This document shows positions 9,698 through 17,866 of a stretch of 64,000 nucleotides of DNA, piece by piece. Both the position numbers and the translations under genes were made by a program. The notes under the pieces are model-generated. The model was not told the origin of the DNA and did not search any database. It was given only the letters and a program-made list of their open reading frames with translations. This DNA comes from Pseudomonas sp. Au-Pse12 (GTDB lineage Bacteria; Pseudomonadota; Gammaproteobacteria; Pseudomonadales; Pseudomonadaceae): the NCBI RefSeq assembly GCF_021341665.1, contig NZ_JAJTTH010000006.1, positions 248,001 to 312,000 of the forward strand. Reading direction: 5' to 3'. Each line of letters starts with the position of its first letter. Position 1 is the stretch's first letter.

Positions 9698-11236
9698 TTA
9701 CAGGCTCGGCAACAACCGGGCTGGCAGCAGCCCATTCAGGCAACGCGAAGCCAGCAGCTCGCTGGCGGCGTTGATGTCCGGCGCGAAGAAACGGTCCTTC
9801 TCGTAATACGCCACTTTTTCGCGCAGGGTCGCGCGGGCCTTTTCCAGGGCCGGCGAGGTTTTCAGGCCTTCGCGCAGGTCCAGGCCCTGGCAGGCCGCCA
9901 GCCATTCCACGGCTAGAACACCGCGGGTGTTCTCGGCCATTTCCCACAGGCGCTTGCCAGCGGCCGGAGCCATGGAAACGTGGTCTTCCTGGTTGGCGGA
10001 AGTGGGGATGCTGTCCACCGAGTGCGGGTGGGCCAGGGCCTTGTTCTCGCTGGCCAGGGCCGCAGCGGTGACCTGGGCGATCATGAAGCCGGAGTTGACC
10101 CCGCCATTGGCCACCAGGAACGGCGGCAACTGGGACATGTGCTTGTCCATCATCAGCGAGATCCGCCGTTCGCTCAGCGAAGCGATCTCGGCGATGGCCA
10201 GGGCCATGTTGTCGGCCGCCATGGCCACCGGCTCGGCGTGGAAGTTGCCACCGGAGATCACGTCACCTTCCGCGGCGAACACCAGCGGGTTGTCCGACAC
10301 GGCGTTGGCTTCCACCACCAGCACCTCGGCGGCCTGGCGGAACTGGGTCAGGCAGGCGCCCATCACTTGCGGCTGGCAACGCAGGGAGTACGGGTCCTGG
10401 ACCTTGTCGCAGTTCTGGTGCGAGGCGGACACCTCGGTGCTGTCCCCCAGCAACGTCCGGTAGGCCGCAGCGGTATCGATCTGCCCGCGCTGGCCACGAG
10501 CCGCGTGAATCCGCGCATCGAACGGCGAGCGCGAACCGAGCACGGCTTCCACCGTCAGGCCGCCACAGACCAGGGCGCCGGCGAACAGGTCTTCGCCTTC
10601 GAACAACCCGCGCAGGGCGTATGCAGTGGAAACCTGGGTGCCGTTGAGCAGCGCCAGGCCTTCCTTGGCGGCCAGGGTCAGCGGCTTGAGGCCGGCGATT
10701 TCCAGGGCCGCAGTGGCTTCCAGCCATTGCCCCTTGTGGCGCGCCTTGCCCTCGCCCAGCAGCACCAGGGACATGTGCGCCAGCGGCGCCAGGTCACCGG
10801 ATGCACCCACCGACCCCTTGAGCGGGATATGCGGGTAGACCTCGGCGTTGATCAGCGCGATCAGGGCATCGATCACCTGCCGCCGGATCCCGGAGAAACC
10901 ACGGCTCAGGCTGTTGACCTTGAGCACCATGATCAGGCGCACCAGGTCGTCGCTGATCGGCTCGCCGACACCGGCAGCGTGGGACAGCACCAGGGAACGC
11001 TGGAGGTTTTCCAGGTCGGCGCTGGCAATGCGGGTCGAGGCCAGCAGGCCGAAGCCGGTGTTGATCCCATAGGCGGTGCGATTCTCGGCGAGGATCTGCT
11101 CGACACAGGCGACGCTGGCATCGATCTGCGCCGAAGCGCTGTCGTCCAGGCTCAGGGTCAGCGGCTGCTGGTAGATGGCACGCAGTTGGGCCAGGGTCAG
11201 TTGGCCGGGAATCAGGTTTAGCGCAGTCACATTCAT
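9698..11236 (-). CDS. hutH: Histidine ammonia-lyase
   Basis: Removes ammonia from L-histidine to give trans-urocanate, the first step of the pathway. It is 512 residues, the family length. The Ala-Ser-Gly triad that forms the MIO cofactor is in GSVGASGDLAPLAHMS, and the catalytic Tyr region (TAYGINTGFG) is intact. AAAGGAG lies only 1 nt before the ATG at 11236; a GTG two codons later would have better spacing, so the true N-terminus may be two residues shorter. It lies 116 bp downstream of the NCS1 permease gene. Only one hutH occurs in the locus. Confidence 0.97.
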   Translation of the reverse strand: MNVTALNLIPGQLTLAQLRAIYQQPLTLSLDDSASAQIDASVACVEQILAENRTAYGINTGFGLLASTRIASADLENLQRSLVLSHAAGVGEPISDDLVRLIMVLKVNSLSRGFSGIRRQVIDALIALINAEVYPHIPLKGSVGASGDLAPLAHMSLVLLGEGKARHKGQWLEATAALEIAGLKPLTLAAKEGLALLNGTQVSTAYALRGLFEGEDLFAGALVCGGLTVEAVLGSRSPFDARIHAARGQRGQIDTAAAYRTLLGDSTEVSASHQNCDKVQDPYSLRCQPQVMGACLTQFRQAAEVLVVEANAVSDNPLVFAAEGDVISGGNFHAEPVAMAADNMALAIAEIASLSERRISLMMDKHMSQLPPFLVANGGVNSGFMIAQVTAAALASENKALAHPHSVDSIPTSANQEDHVSMAPAAGKRLWEMAENTRGVLAVEWLAACQGLDLREGLKTSPALEKARATLREKVAYYEKDRFFAPDINAASELLASRCLNGLLPARLLPSL

Positions 11237-11352
11237 GCTCCTTTCGAGAGTTTTGTAATTACTACCAGTCGCTCCGGAAGCTTCCGTTGTCCGTCGCCAG
11301 GCTCAAGGGTGAGTCGCTGGCGCCTTGGCACGCTGGTGATGAAAATCGAGAG

Positions 11353-12822
11353 TCAAACCGCCGTAGCACGGCGAGGTTCGTGGGTCGTTTGTTCAAGGAC
11401 GGCTGGCGGCTCGACGGGCAGGATCAACTGCTCGGGCACCGCGCCGTGCCACTTCTTCGCACAGACGTAATACAAGGCTGCGGGCACCACCAGGCCGATG
11501 ATCCAGGAAATATCAGTATCGCCAAGACTCGCCACCAGGGGGCCGGTGTAGAAGTGGGTAGAAATGAACGGCATCTGGACCAGCACGCCGAACACGTAAA
11601 CGCTGATGCCCATGACATTCCAGCGGCCGTAGCGACCGTCCGGGTTGGACAGCGCCGGGATGTCATAGCGCTCCTTGGTGATGCAGTAGAAGTCCACCAG
11701 GTTGATCGCGCTCCAGGGCGTGAAGAACGCCAGCAGGAACAGGATGAAGGACTTGAACACACCGAGGAACGAGTGCTGGCCGAGCAGTGCGATCAGGGTC
11801 GCGGTGCCGACAATCAGCAACACCGCGACCAGCCGCTGCAAGCGCGTCACTTTCAGCTCGCCGCGAAAGCCGCTGATGATGGTGGCAATGCACATGAAGC
11901 TGCCATAGGAGTTCAGCGTCGAGATGGTCACCTTGCCGAAAGCGATGCTGAAGTAGAGCAACGCAGCAATGGCGCCACTGCCGCCCAGGCCGACGATGTA
12001 GGCCACTTCACGACCGGCGAACTGGCCCTTGGAGAGGGCCGCGGCGAACACCCCGAGCACCATCGCCACCTGGGCACCGATCACCGAACCGGCGCCAGCG
12101 GCGAGGAAGGTCTTCAACGGCGAAGTCTTGCTCGGCAGGTAGCGCGAATAGTCGGCGACGTAGGGGCCGAAAGCGATCTGCCAGGATGCCGCCAATGACA
12201 CCGCCAGGAGGAAACTGCTCCAGCTGAAGTGACGAATGGCCAGCAAGGCACTGACATCGGTCTGGCTCAGCAGCCGGCTGAACAGATAGAAGAAGGCGAC
12301 CACGCCAATCACGCTGGCGACTCGGCCGATGTAGTGAATCACCCGGTAGCCAAGCACCGTGACCAGCACGATGACGCTGGCGAAGATCAGGATGCCGGTG
12401 CTGTCGCTGACGCCAAACATCTGGCCCAGCGCCTGCCCGGAAAGCACCGTGCCGGTTGCGGTGAAACCGACGTACATCAGGCACACCAGCACGATCGGAA
12501 TGGCCGCGCCATAGACGCCGAACTGCACCCGGCTGGAGATCATCTGCGGCAGGCCGAGCCTCGGCCCTTGCGCGGCATGCAGCGCCATCACCCCACCGCC
12601 CAGCAGTTGGCCGATCAGCAGACCGATCAACGACCAGAACACATCACCGCCCAACACCACCGCCAGAGCCCCGGTGACGATCGCCGTGATCTGCAGGTTG
12701 GCACCCAGCCACAGGGTGAACTGACTCAAGAGACGACCGTGTCTTTCCGCTTCCGGGATGTAGTCGATCGAACGCTTCTCGATCAACGGTTTGTTGTTGG
12801 CACGATCATTCGCTAAAGCCAT
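11353..12822 (-). CDS. NCS1-family permease, probable urocanate transporter
   Basis: Inner-membrane permease of the cytosine/purine/hydantoin (NCS1, CodB-like) family with about 12 membrane segments. The start MALANDRANNKPLIEKRSID at 12822 is preferred over an ATG 18 codons upstream because family similarity begins here. The 489-residue product has typical NCS1 stretches (FTLWLGANLQITAIVTGAL, PWSAINLVDFYCI). The gene lies between hutU and hutH; in P. fluorescens SBW25 the gene at this place encodes the urocanate transporter HutTu. Urocanate as substrate is therefore by analogy, not visible in the sequence. Confidence 0.85.
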   Translation of the reverse strand: MALANDRANNKPLIEKRSIDYIPEAERHGRLLSQFTLWLGANLQITAIVTGALAVVLGGDVFWSLIGLLIGQLLGGGVMALHAAQGPRLGLPQMISSRVQFGVYGAAIPIVLVCLMYVGFTATGTVLSGQALGQMFGVSDSTGILIFASVIVLVTVLGYRVIHYIGRVASVIGVVAFFYLFSRLLSQTDVSALLAIRHFSWSSFLLAVSLAASWQIAFGPYVADYSRYLPSKTSPLKTFLAAGAGSVIGAQVAMVLGVFAAALSKGQFAGREVAYIVGLGGSGAIAALLYFSIAFGKVTISTLNSYGSFMCIATIISGFRGELKVTRLQRLVAVLLIVGTATLIALLGQHSFLGVFKSFILFLLAFFTPWSAINLVDFYCITKERYDIPALSNPDGRYGRWNVMGISVYVFGVLVQMPFISTHFYTGPLVASLGDTDISWIIGLVVPAALYYVCAKKWHGAVPEQLILPVEPPAVLEQTTHEPRRATAV

Positions 12823-12862
12823 GGACGTCAAACCTCTATGGGCACTGCAGACGACTTCCACC

Positions 12863-12902
12863 GTAGGAGCCAGCAAGCACCGCGGTGCTTGCTGGCTCCT
12901 AC
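12863..12902. repeat. Perfect 40-bp palindrome between hutU and the NCS1 permease
   Basis: Positions 12863-12882 and 12883-12902 are exact reverse complements with no loop (GTAGGAGCCAGCAAGCACCG and its complement). The outer part matches the GTAGGAGCC...GGCTCCTAC REP-like family seen elsewhere in this window. Within the hut operon it could form a cruciform in DNA or a very strong hairpin in mRNA and lower expression of the genes downstream of hutU. Confidence 0.85.
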
Positions 12903-12931
12903 AGGGAGGGTGGGGTGAACCGACGCTCCGG

Positions 12932-14614
12932 TTACTGGCCGGTGATCATTGGCAGATTCAGGCCCTGTTCCTTGGCGCAATCGATCGCGATCTGGTAACC
13001 GGCATCGGCATGACGCATGACCCCGGTGGCCGGATCGTTGTGCAGCACGCGGGCAATCCGCTCGGCCGCTTCATCGGTACCGTCGCAGACGATCACCATC
13101 CCCGAATGCTGGGAGAAGCCCATGCCGACGCCGCCGCCGTGGTGCAGGGAAACCCAGGTCGCGCCACTGGCGGTGTTCAACAGGGCGTTGAGCAGCGGCC
13201 AGTCGGACACGGCGTCGGAACCATCCTGCATGGATTCGGTTTCACGGTTCGGGCTGGCCACGGAACCGGAGTCCAGGTGGTCGCGACCGATGACGATCGG
13301 CGCCGACAGCTCGCCGCTGCGGACCATTTCGTTGAACGCCAGGCCGAGCTTGGCGCGCTGGCCCAGGCCAACCCAGCAGATCCGCGCCGGCAGGCCCTGG
13401 AAGCTGATGCGCTCGCGCGCCATGTCCAGCCAGTTGTGCAGGTGGGCGTCGTCGGGAATCAGTTCCTTGACCTTGGCGTCGGTCTTGTAGATGTCCTGCG
13501 GATCACCGGACAGCGCCGCCCAGCGGAACGGGCCGATACCGCGGCAGAACAGCGGACGGATATAGGCCGGGACGAAACCCGGGAAGTCGAAGGCATTCTC
13601 GACGCCCTCTTCCTGGGCCATCTGGCGGATGTTGTTGCCGTAGTCGAAGGTCGGTACGCCCATCTTCTGGAACGCCAGCATGGCCTTGACGTGCTCGGCC
13701 ATGGATTGCTTGGCGGCCTTGATAACCGCAGCAGGCTCGGTCTTGGCGCGATCACGGTACTGCTCCCAGGTCCAGCCTTTGGGCAGGTAGCCGTTGAGCG
13801 GGTCGTGAGCACTGGTCTGGTCGGTGACCATGTCCGGGCGCACGCCGCGACGTACCAGCTCCGGCAGGATCTCGGCAGCGTTGCCGCACAGCGCGATGGA
13901 GATCGCCCGGCCTTCGGCGGTGTATTTCTTGATCCGCGCCAGGGCGTCGTCCAGGTCGGTGGCCTGCTCGTCGACATAGCGGGTCTTGAGGCGGAAGTCG
14001 ATGCTGGTCTGCTGGCACTCGATGTTCAGCGAGCACGCCCCGGCCAGGGTCGCGGCCAGCGGCTGCGCGCCGCCCATGCCGCCCAGACCGGCAGTCAGCA
14101 CCCAGCGGCCGGTGAGGTTGGAATCGTAGTGTTGGCGACCCGCCTCGACGAAGGTTTCGTAGGTGCCCTGGACAATGCCCTGGCTGCCAATGTAGATCCA
14201 GCTGCCGGCGGTCATCTGGCCGTACATGGCCAGCCCCTTGGCATCCAGTTCGTTGAAGTGTTCCCAGCTGGCCCAATGCGGCACCAGGTTGGAGTTGGCG
14301 ATCAGAACCCGTGGCGCGTTGCTGTGGGTCTTGAACACGCCGACCGGCTTGCCGGACTGCACCAGCAGGGTCTCGTCGTCATTCAGATTAGTCAGGGCTT
14401 CGACGATCTTGTCGTAGCACTCCCAGTTGCGCGCCGCGCGGCCAATGCCGCCGTACACCACCAGCTCCTTGGGGTTCTCGGCAACTTCCGGGTCGAGGTT
14501 GTTCATCAACATGCGCAGCGGCGCTTCGGTCAGCCAGCTCTTGGCGGTCAGCTTGTTGCCACGTGCGGCGCGGATTTCGACGTTACGGTATTTAGTTGGC
14601 TTGCTGTCGGTCAC
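12932..14614 (-). CDS. hutU: Urocanate hydratase (urocanase)
   Basis: NAD-dependent cytosolic enzyme that converts trans-urocanate to 4-imidazolone-5-propionate. I chose the GTG at 14614 because GAGGAG lies 8 nt upstream and the product then starts MTDSKPTKYRNVEIRAARGN, as in the family; an ATG 15 codons earlier lacks a site. It is 560 residues with the expected central blocks (LTAGLGGMGGAQPLAATLAG, GLPARICWVGLGQRAKLG, VSLHHGGGVGMGFSQHSGM). First gene of the operon running through the permease, hutH, hutT, hutI and hutG; a sigma54-like promoter, HutC operator and possible enhancer lie upstream. Confidence 0.97.
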   Translation of the reverse strand: MTDSKPTKYRNVEIRAARGNKLTAKSWLTEAPLRMLMNNLDPEVAENPKELVVYGGIGRAARNWECYDKIVEALTNLNDDETLLVQSGKPVGVFKTHSNAPRVLIANSNLVPHWASWEHFNELDAKGLAMYGQMTAGSWIYIGSQGIVQGTYETFVEAGRQHYDSNLTGRWVLTAGLGGMGGAQPLAATLAGACSLNIECQQTSIDFRLKTRYVDEQATDLDDALARIKKYTAEGRAISIALCGNAAEILPELVRRGVRPDMVTDQTSAHDPLNGYLPKGWTWEQYRDRAKTEPAAVIKAAKQSMAEHVKAMLAFQKMGVPTFDYGNNIRQMAQEEGVENAFDFPGFVPAYIRPLFCRGIGPFRWAALSGDPQDIYKTDAKVKELIPDDAHLHNWLDMARERISFQGLPARICWVGLGQRAKLGLAFNEMVRSGELSAPIVIGRDHLDSGSVASPNRETESMQDGSDAVSDWPLLNALLNTASGATWVSLHHGGGVGMGFSQHSGMVIVCDGTDEAAERIARVLHNDPATGVMRHADAGYQIAIDCAKEQGLNLPMITGQ

Positions 14615-14682
14615 GGAAAAACTCCTCGGCGATGAGTCCAAGGTGCGAAGAGGTTCCATCGACTCTTACGCACACATATTTA

Positions 14683-14696
14683 CTTGTACATACAAG
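14683..14696. promoter_or_regulatory. HutC operator upstream of hutU
   Basis: Perfect inverted repeat CTTGTA-CA-TACAAG. This is the hut-box type recognised by HutC, whose ligand is urocanate. It lies about 5 bp downstream of the -12 element of the sigma54-like promoter at 14701-14716, so it would cover the predicted start site: repression by promoter occlusion. Confidence 0.82.
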
Positions 14697-14700
14697 CATA

Positions 14701-14716
14701 TGCAATCAAGCGGCCA
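14701..14716 (-). promoter_or_regulatory. Sigma54-type promoter of the hutU operon
   Basis: On the minus strand the sequence reads TGGCCGC-TTGA-TTGCA, matching the TGGCACG-N4-TTGCW consensus at the invariant GG (-24) and GC (-12) with exact spacing. The hutU promoter of P. fluorescens is known to depend on RpoN with CbrB and NtrC. The start site should lie near 14690, inside the HutC operator. Confidence 0.7.
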
Positions 14717-14827
14717 ACTCGCTTGAGACGTACCTGAAAAGCCCCCGGATAAAACTGCAAGCCTTGCGGAACAAGGCTTTCAACCGAGCGAGAATTTTCC
14801 AGAGGAGACGTTGGCCCGCCGCGACGC

Positions 14828-14873
14828 TGTTACCCAGAATCGGTTTTGCGCCGTTCTGGGGCGTTCGGTAACA
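14828..14873. promoter_or_regulatory. Nested inverted repeat, candidate CbrB/NtrC enhancer for hutU
   Basis: Outer half-sites TGTTAC (14828-14833) and GTAACA (14868-14873) are exact complements. Inside them are CCCAGAA (14833-14839) and TTCTGGG (14854-14860), also exact complements, 14 nt apart. TGTTAC/GTAACA are the CbrB half-sites reported for crcZ, though there the spacing is N14 and here it is N34. The position, about 140-180 bp upstream of the hutU start site, suits a sigma54 enhancer. Confidence 0.55.
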
Positions 14874-14987
14874 AATGAGTGCGCGGAAGAAACACCCCGC
14901 ACAGGGCAATGCGTGCCGATCCAGCCCGACAAAGGCGGGCCAGCATCCGGGCAAGATCGAAGGAAGATAGAAGAAGGAAAACGTGCA

Positions 14988-15020
14988 GCCGTTCCAGGCC
15001 GGAGCTCGACCTGGAACGGC
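14988..15020 (-). terminator. Hairpin 3' of hutD
   Basis: GCCGTTCCAGG and CCTGGAACGGC pair perfectly across 11 nt, starting 10 bp past the hutD stop. On the minus strand only a weak U-rich stretch follows, so termination may be partial. Confidence 0.55.
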
Positions 15021-15029
15021 CAAGGGGAA

Positions 15030-15602
15030 TCAGCGGATGGTGAGTTCGATGACGCAGCAGCGTCCGTCGGTGGCCATCTCCATAACCCCGGCATTGCCTT
15101 CCAGGCGCAGGCAGTCGTAACGACCCAGCGCCTGCAACGGGGCGTTACCCGTGTCCACCCACGCCTGTTCGGCGGCGCTGAACACCAGCACGGTGTGGGC
15201 CTGGGTGAAAAAGCGTTGCTGGCCATCGAACCACTGCAAGCGGGCAACATAGCGCTCAGGGCAATAGATCAGGTTGAAGTCGCGAATCGCCCCGTCCAGC
15301 AAGGTGCAGCTCACCTGGCTGGCACCACTGAAGGCGAAGGGGTCCAGAGGCAGCAAGGGCCGTACATCCCGACCATCGACCGTCAGTTGCATGCCCACGC
15401 CTTGCAGCACGGTGATGATCCGCTGATAACCGGCAAAGCTGGAAAAACCGCCGGACTCGCCAATGTCGGCAATCGACAGGCGCCAGCCGAAACCGTCCAG
15501 GCCAGTGCCCGCATCACGGGTGATTTCCTCAGTGCTGCCGCCGCCGTTTTTCCACGGCATGCGCGGGTAGTCGGCGGCGCGTAACAGGGTGGAGTGGATC
15601 AT
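15030..15602 (-). CDS. hutD: HutD family cupin protein
   Basis: Small cupin-fold protein of the hut locus, thought to act as a governor that limits hut expression, perhaps by binding formylglutamate; its biochemistry is not settled. The start MIHSTLLRAADYPRMPWKNGGGSTEEI at 15602 gives 190 residues and overlaps the hutC stop by 4 bp (ATGA). An upstream in-frame ATG at 15740 lies inside hutC and has no family similarity. The HutD motifs PWKNGGGSTEEI and GWRLSIADIGESGGFSSFAGYQRII are clear. Confidence 0.94.
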   Translation of the reverse strand: MIHSTLLRAADYPRMPWKNGGGSTEEITRDAGTGLDGFGWRLSIADIGESGGFSSFAGYQRIITVLQGVGMQLTVDGRDVRPLLPLDPFAFSGASQVSCTLLDGAIRDFNLIYCPERYVARLQWFDGQQRFFTQAHTVLVFSAAEQAWVDTGNAPLQALGRYDCLRLEGNAGVMEMATDGRCCVIELTIR

Positions 15603-16348
15603 TTGTGAAAACGCCCTTCCAGACGATGACGGGAACCGGGGTGAATCAGCCGTGCAGCCGTTACCGGCTGGCGCCCGGACCAGGTGCGGCGGCGGATCAG
15701 CAGGCAAGGCTCGCCGCGCTCGATCTGCAACAGCCGGCATTCTTCGGCTTCGGCGAGAATCGCCTCCACCACATGCTCGCCCTCGGTCAGTGGCGCGACC
15801 TGGGACAGATAGGCGTAAGGGGTTTGCAGGGTGAAGTCCTGCTTGAGGTACTCCGGCGCCACCAGGGCGTTGACGAAGCGATCCTCGATCTGCACCGGAA
15901 TATCATTCTCGAAATGCACGATCAGCGAGTGAAAGACCTTCTGCCCTTCGCGCATGTCCAGGGCCAGGGCGCGCTCGGAACCGGCGGCCTCTTCACCCAG
16001 GGTGATCACCTGGCAGGTATGGCGATGACCGCGGGATGCGATCTCGTCGGCAATGTTGTGCACTTCGAACAGGGCCGACTGGCTCTTGGGCTCGGCGACG
16101 AAAGTGCCCACGCCCTGCATCCGCACCAGCATGCCTTCGGCGGTCATCTCACGCAGCGCGCGGTTGATGGTCATGCGGCTGAAACCCAACTGATTGACCA
16201 GCTCGCTTTCCGAGGGAACCCGGTAATGCGGCGGCCAGTTTCCGCTCTCGATCTGCTGGGTGATCATCTGTTTGACGCGGGCATACAAGGGCGCCGGACT
16301 ATCGCCCAAGTGGGCAGCCAACGGCGATTTGGCAGGCGGAGTCGGCAC
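15599..16348 (-). CDS. hutC: Histidine utilisation repressor (GntR/HutC family)
   Basis: Transcriptional repressor of the hut genes, released by urocanate. The GTG start at 16348 has AAGGA 6 nt upstream and gives 249 residues beginning MPTPPAKSPLAAHLGDSPAPLYARVKQ. The N-terminal winged helix is typical of GntR proteins (NWPPHYRVPSESELVNQLGFSRMTINRALREMTAEGML). The C-terminal UTRA effector domain follows. It is divergent from hutF, with a HutC operator between them, so it should repress itself and hutF, and the hutU operon through the operator at 14683. Confidence 0.97.
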   Translation of the reverse strand: MPTPPAKSPLAAHLGDSPAPLYARVKQMITQQIESGNWPPHYRVPSESELVNQLGFSRMTINRALREMTAEGMLVRMQGVGTFVAEPKSQSALFEVHNIADEIASRGHRHTCQVITLGEEAAGSERALALDMREGQKVFHSLIVHFENDIPVQIEDRFVNALVAPEYLKQDFTLQTPYAYLSQVAPLTEGEHVVEAILAEAEECRLLQIERGEPCLLIRRRTWSGRQPVTAARLIHPGSRHRLEGRFHK

Positions 16349-16412
16349 GGGAAATCCTTGTTGAGGAAAAAAGGTGACTAGCTTGCCGGAGTTTACCGGG
16401 CAGGCAAACGTC

Positions 16413-16428
16413 TGTATATGTATATACA
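16413..16428. promoter_or_regulatory. HutC operator in the hutC-hutF divergent promoter region
   Basis: TGTATATGTATATACA contains the palindrome TGTATATACA (16419-16428), a hut-box core. It lies 27 bp before the hutF ATG and 65 bp before the hutC start, so one bound HutC could control both directions. Confidence 0.75.
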
Positions 16429-16455
16429 AATAACACACGATGGGGTGCTTGAACC

Positions 16456-17820
16456 ATGTCCGCCTTCTTCGCCGAACGCGCGCTGCTGCCTAATGGATGG
16501 GCCAACCATGTACGTCTTGAAGTCAGCGCCGACGGCCTGCTGACGCACATCCAGGCCAACGCCAGCGCGGATGGCGCAGAGCGACTCAAGGGCCCGTTGC
16601 TACCCGGCATGCCCAACCTGCACTCCCACGCCTTTCAGCGGGCGATGGCCGGGCTGGCGGAAGTGGCCGGCAACCCCAATGACAGCTTCTGGACCTGGCG
16701 CGACCTGATGTACCGCCTGGTGGGCAAGATCAGCCCTGAACAGCTGGAGATCATCGCCCGCCAGCTGTACATCGAAATGCTCAAGGCCGGCTATACCTCG
16801 GTGGCTGAATTCCATTACGTGCACCACGACAGCGATGGCCAGCCCTACGCCGACCCTGCCGAGCTGTCCCGACGCATCAGCCAGGCGGCTGCCGGCAGCG
16901 GCATCGGCCTGACCCTGCTGCCCGTGCTGTACAGCCATTCGGGCTTTGGCGGCCAGGCCCCCAATGACGGCCAGCGCCGCTTCATCAACAGCACGGAAAA
17001 CTACCTCAAGCTGCAACAGCACCTGCAATCCGTGCTGGCGCAACAGGCCAACCAGCAACTGGGCCTGTGCTTTCACTCGTTGCGCGCGGTCACGCCCCAG
17101 CAGATCAGCGAAGTGCTGGCTGCCAGCGACCGCCAGTGCCCGGTGCATATCCACATTGCCGAGCAACAGAAGGAAGTCGACGACTGCCTGAGCTGGAGCG
17201 GGCAGCGCCCGTTGCAGTGGCTGTATGAGCACGTCGCGGTGGATCAGCGCTGGTGCCTGGTCCACGCCACCCACGCCAACCCGGAAGAAGTCAGCCTCAT
17301 GGCCAAAAGCCGGGCCATTGCCGGCCTGTGCCTGACCACCGAAGCCAACCTGGGCGACGGTATTTTCCCAGCGGTGGATTTCCTCGCCCAGGGCGGCCGC
17401 CTGGGCATCGGCTCCGACAGCCATGTATCGCTGAGCGTGGTGGAAGAGCTGCGCTGGCTGGAATACGGCCAGCGCCTGCGGGACCAGCGGCGCAACCGCC
17501 TGTACGGCGCCGACCAGCCCATGGTGGGCCGGACCTTGTACGACGCCGCGCTGGACGGCGGCGCGCAAGCCCTGGGGCAAGGCATTGGCGCCCTGGCGGT
17601 GGGCAAGCGCGCCGACTGGCTGGTGCTCGATGGCACTGACCCGTACCTGGCCACCGCCGACGGCGACGGCATTCTCAACCGCTGGCTGTTCGCCGGCGGC
17701 GACCGTCAGGTGCGGGATGTGATGGTGGGCGGGCAATGGGTCGTGCGTGACGGTCGTCACGCCGCCGAAGAAGACAGCAGCCGGGCCTTCACCCAGGTAC
17801 TGCGCGACCTGCTCCACTGA
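16456..17820 (+). CDS. hutF: Formimidoylglutamate deiminase
   Basis: Zinc-dependent amidohydrolase that removes ammonia from N-formimino-L-glutamate to give N-formylglutamate, the substrate of HutG. It is 454 residues starting MSAFFAERALLPNGWANHVR. Metal-binding residues are visible in MPNLHSHAFQRAM near residue 55, HIHIAEQQ, WCLVHATHAN and GIGSDSHVSLS. Transcribed alone, away from hutCD, under the operator at 16413-16428. Confidence 0.97.
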   Translation: MSAFFAERALLPNGWANHVRLEVSADGLLTHIQANASADGAERLKGPLLPGMPNLHSHAFQRAMAGLAEVAGNPNDSFWTWRDLMYRLVGKISPEQLEIIARQLYIEMLKAGYTSVAEFHYVHHDSDGQPYADPAELSRRISQAAAGSGIGLTLLPVLYSHSGFGGQAPNDGQRRFINSTENYLKLQQHLQSVLAQQANQQLGLCFHSLRAVTPQQISEVLAASDRQCPVHIHIAEQQKEVDDCLSWSGQRPLQWLYEHVAVDQRWCLVHATHANPEEVSLMAKSRAIAGLCLTTEANLGDGIFPAVDFLAQGGRLGIGSDSHVSLSVVEELRWLEYGQRLRDQRRNRLYGADQPMVGRTLYDAALDGGAQALGQGIGALAVGKRADWLVLDGTDPYLATADGDGILNRWLFAGGDRQVRDVMVGGQWVVRDGRHAAEEDSSRAFTQVLRDLLH

Positions 17821-17830
17821 CCCCAATGCA

Positions 17831-17854
17831 TAGGAGCCGGCTGGCCGGCTCCTA
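17831..17854. repeat. REP-like hairpin between hutF and the lipocalin gene
   Basis: TAGGAGCCGG and CCGGCTCCTA pair perfectly around a 4-nt loop, between two convergent genes. It belongs to the same GTAGGAGCC family as other intergenic repeats here and may serve as a bidirectional transcription stop. Confidence 0.65.
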
Positions 17855-17866
17855 CAGGGGATGAGT

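Larger units (their letters stand above)
14697..15029. other. Non-coding region between hutD and hutU
   Basis: No plausible gene. It holds the hutU sigma54 promoter, a nested inverted repeat at 14828-14873 that resembles an activator site, and the hutD hairpin at 14988-15020. Short open frames here have no recognisable product or ribosome site. Confidence 0.7.

Noticed and set aside
11326..11341. TGGCACG box resembling a sigma54 promoter between the NCS1 permease gene and hutH
   Set aside because: The -12 element reads TGATG with no GC, and it faces away from hutH on the plus strand with no gene to drive.
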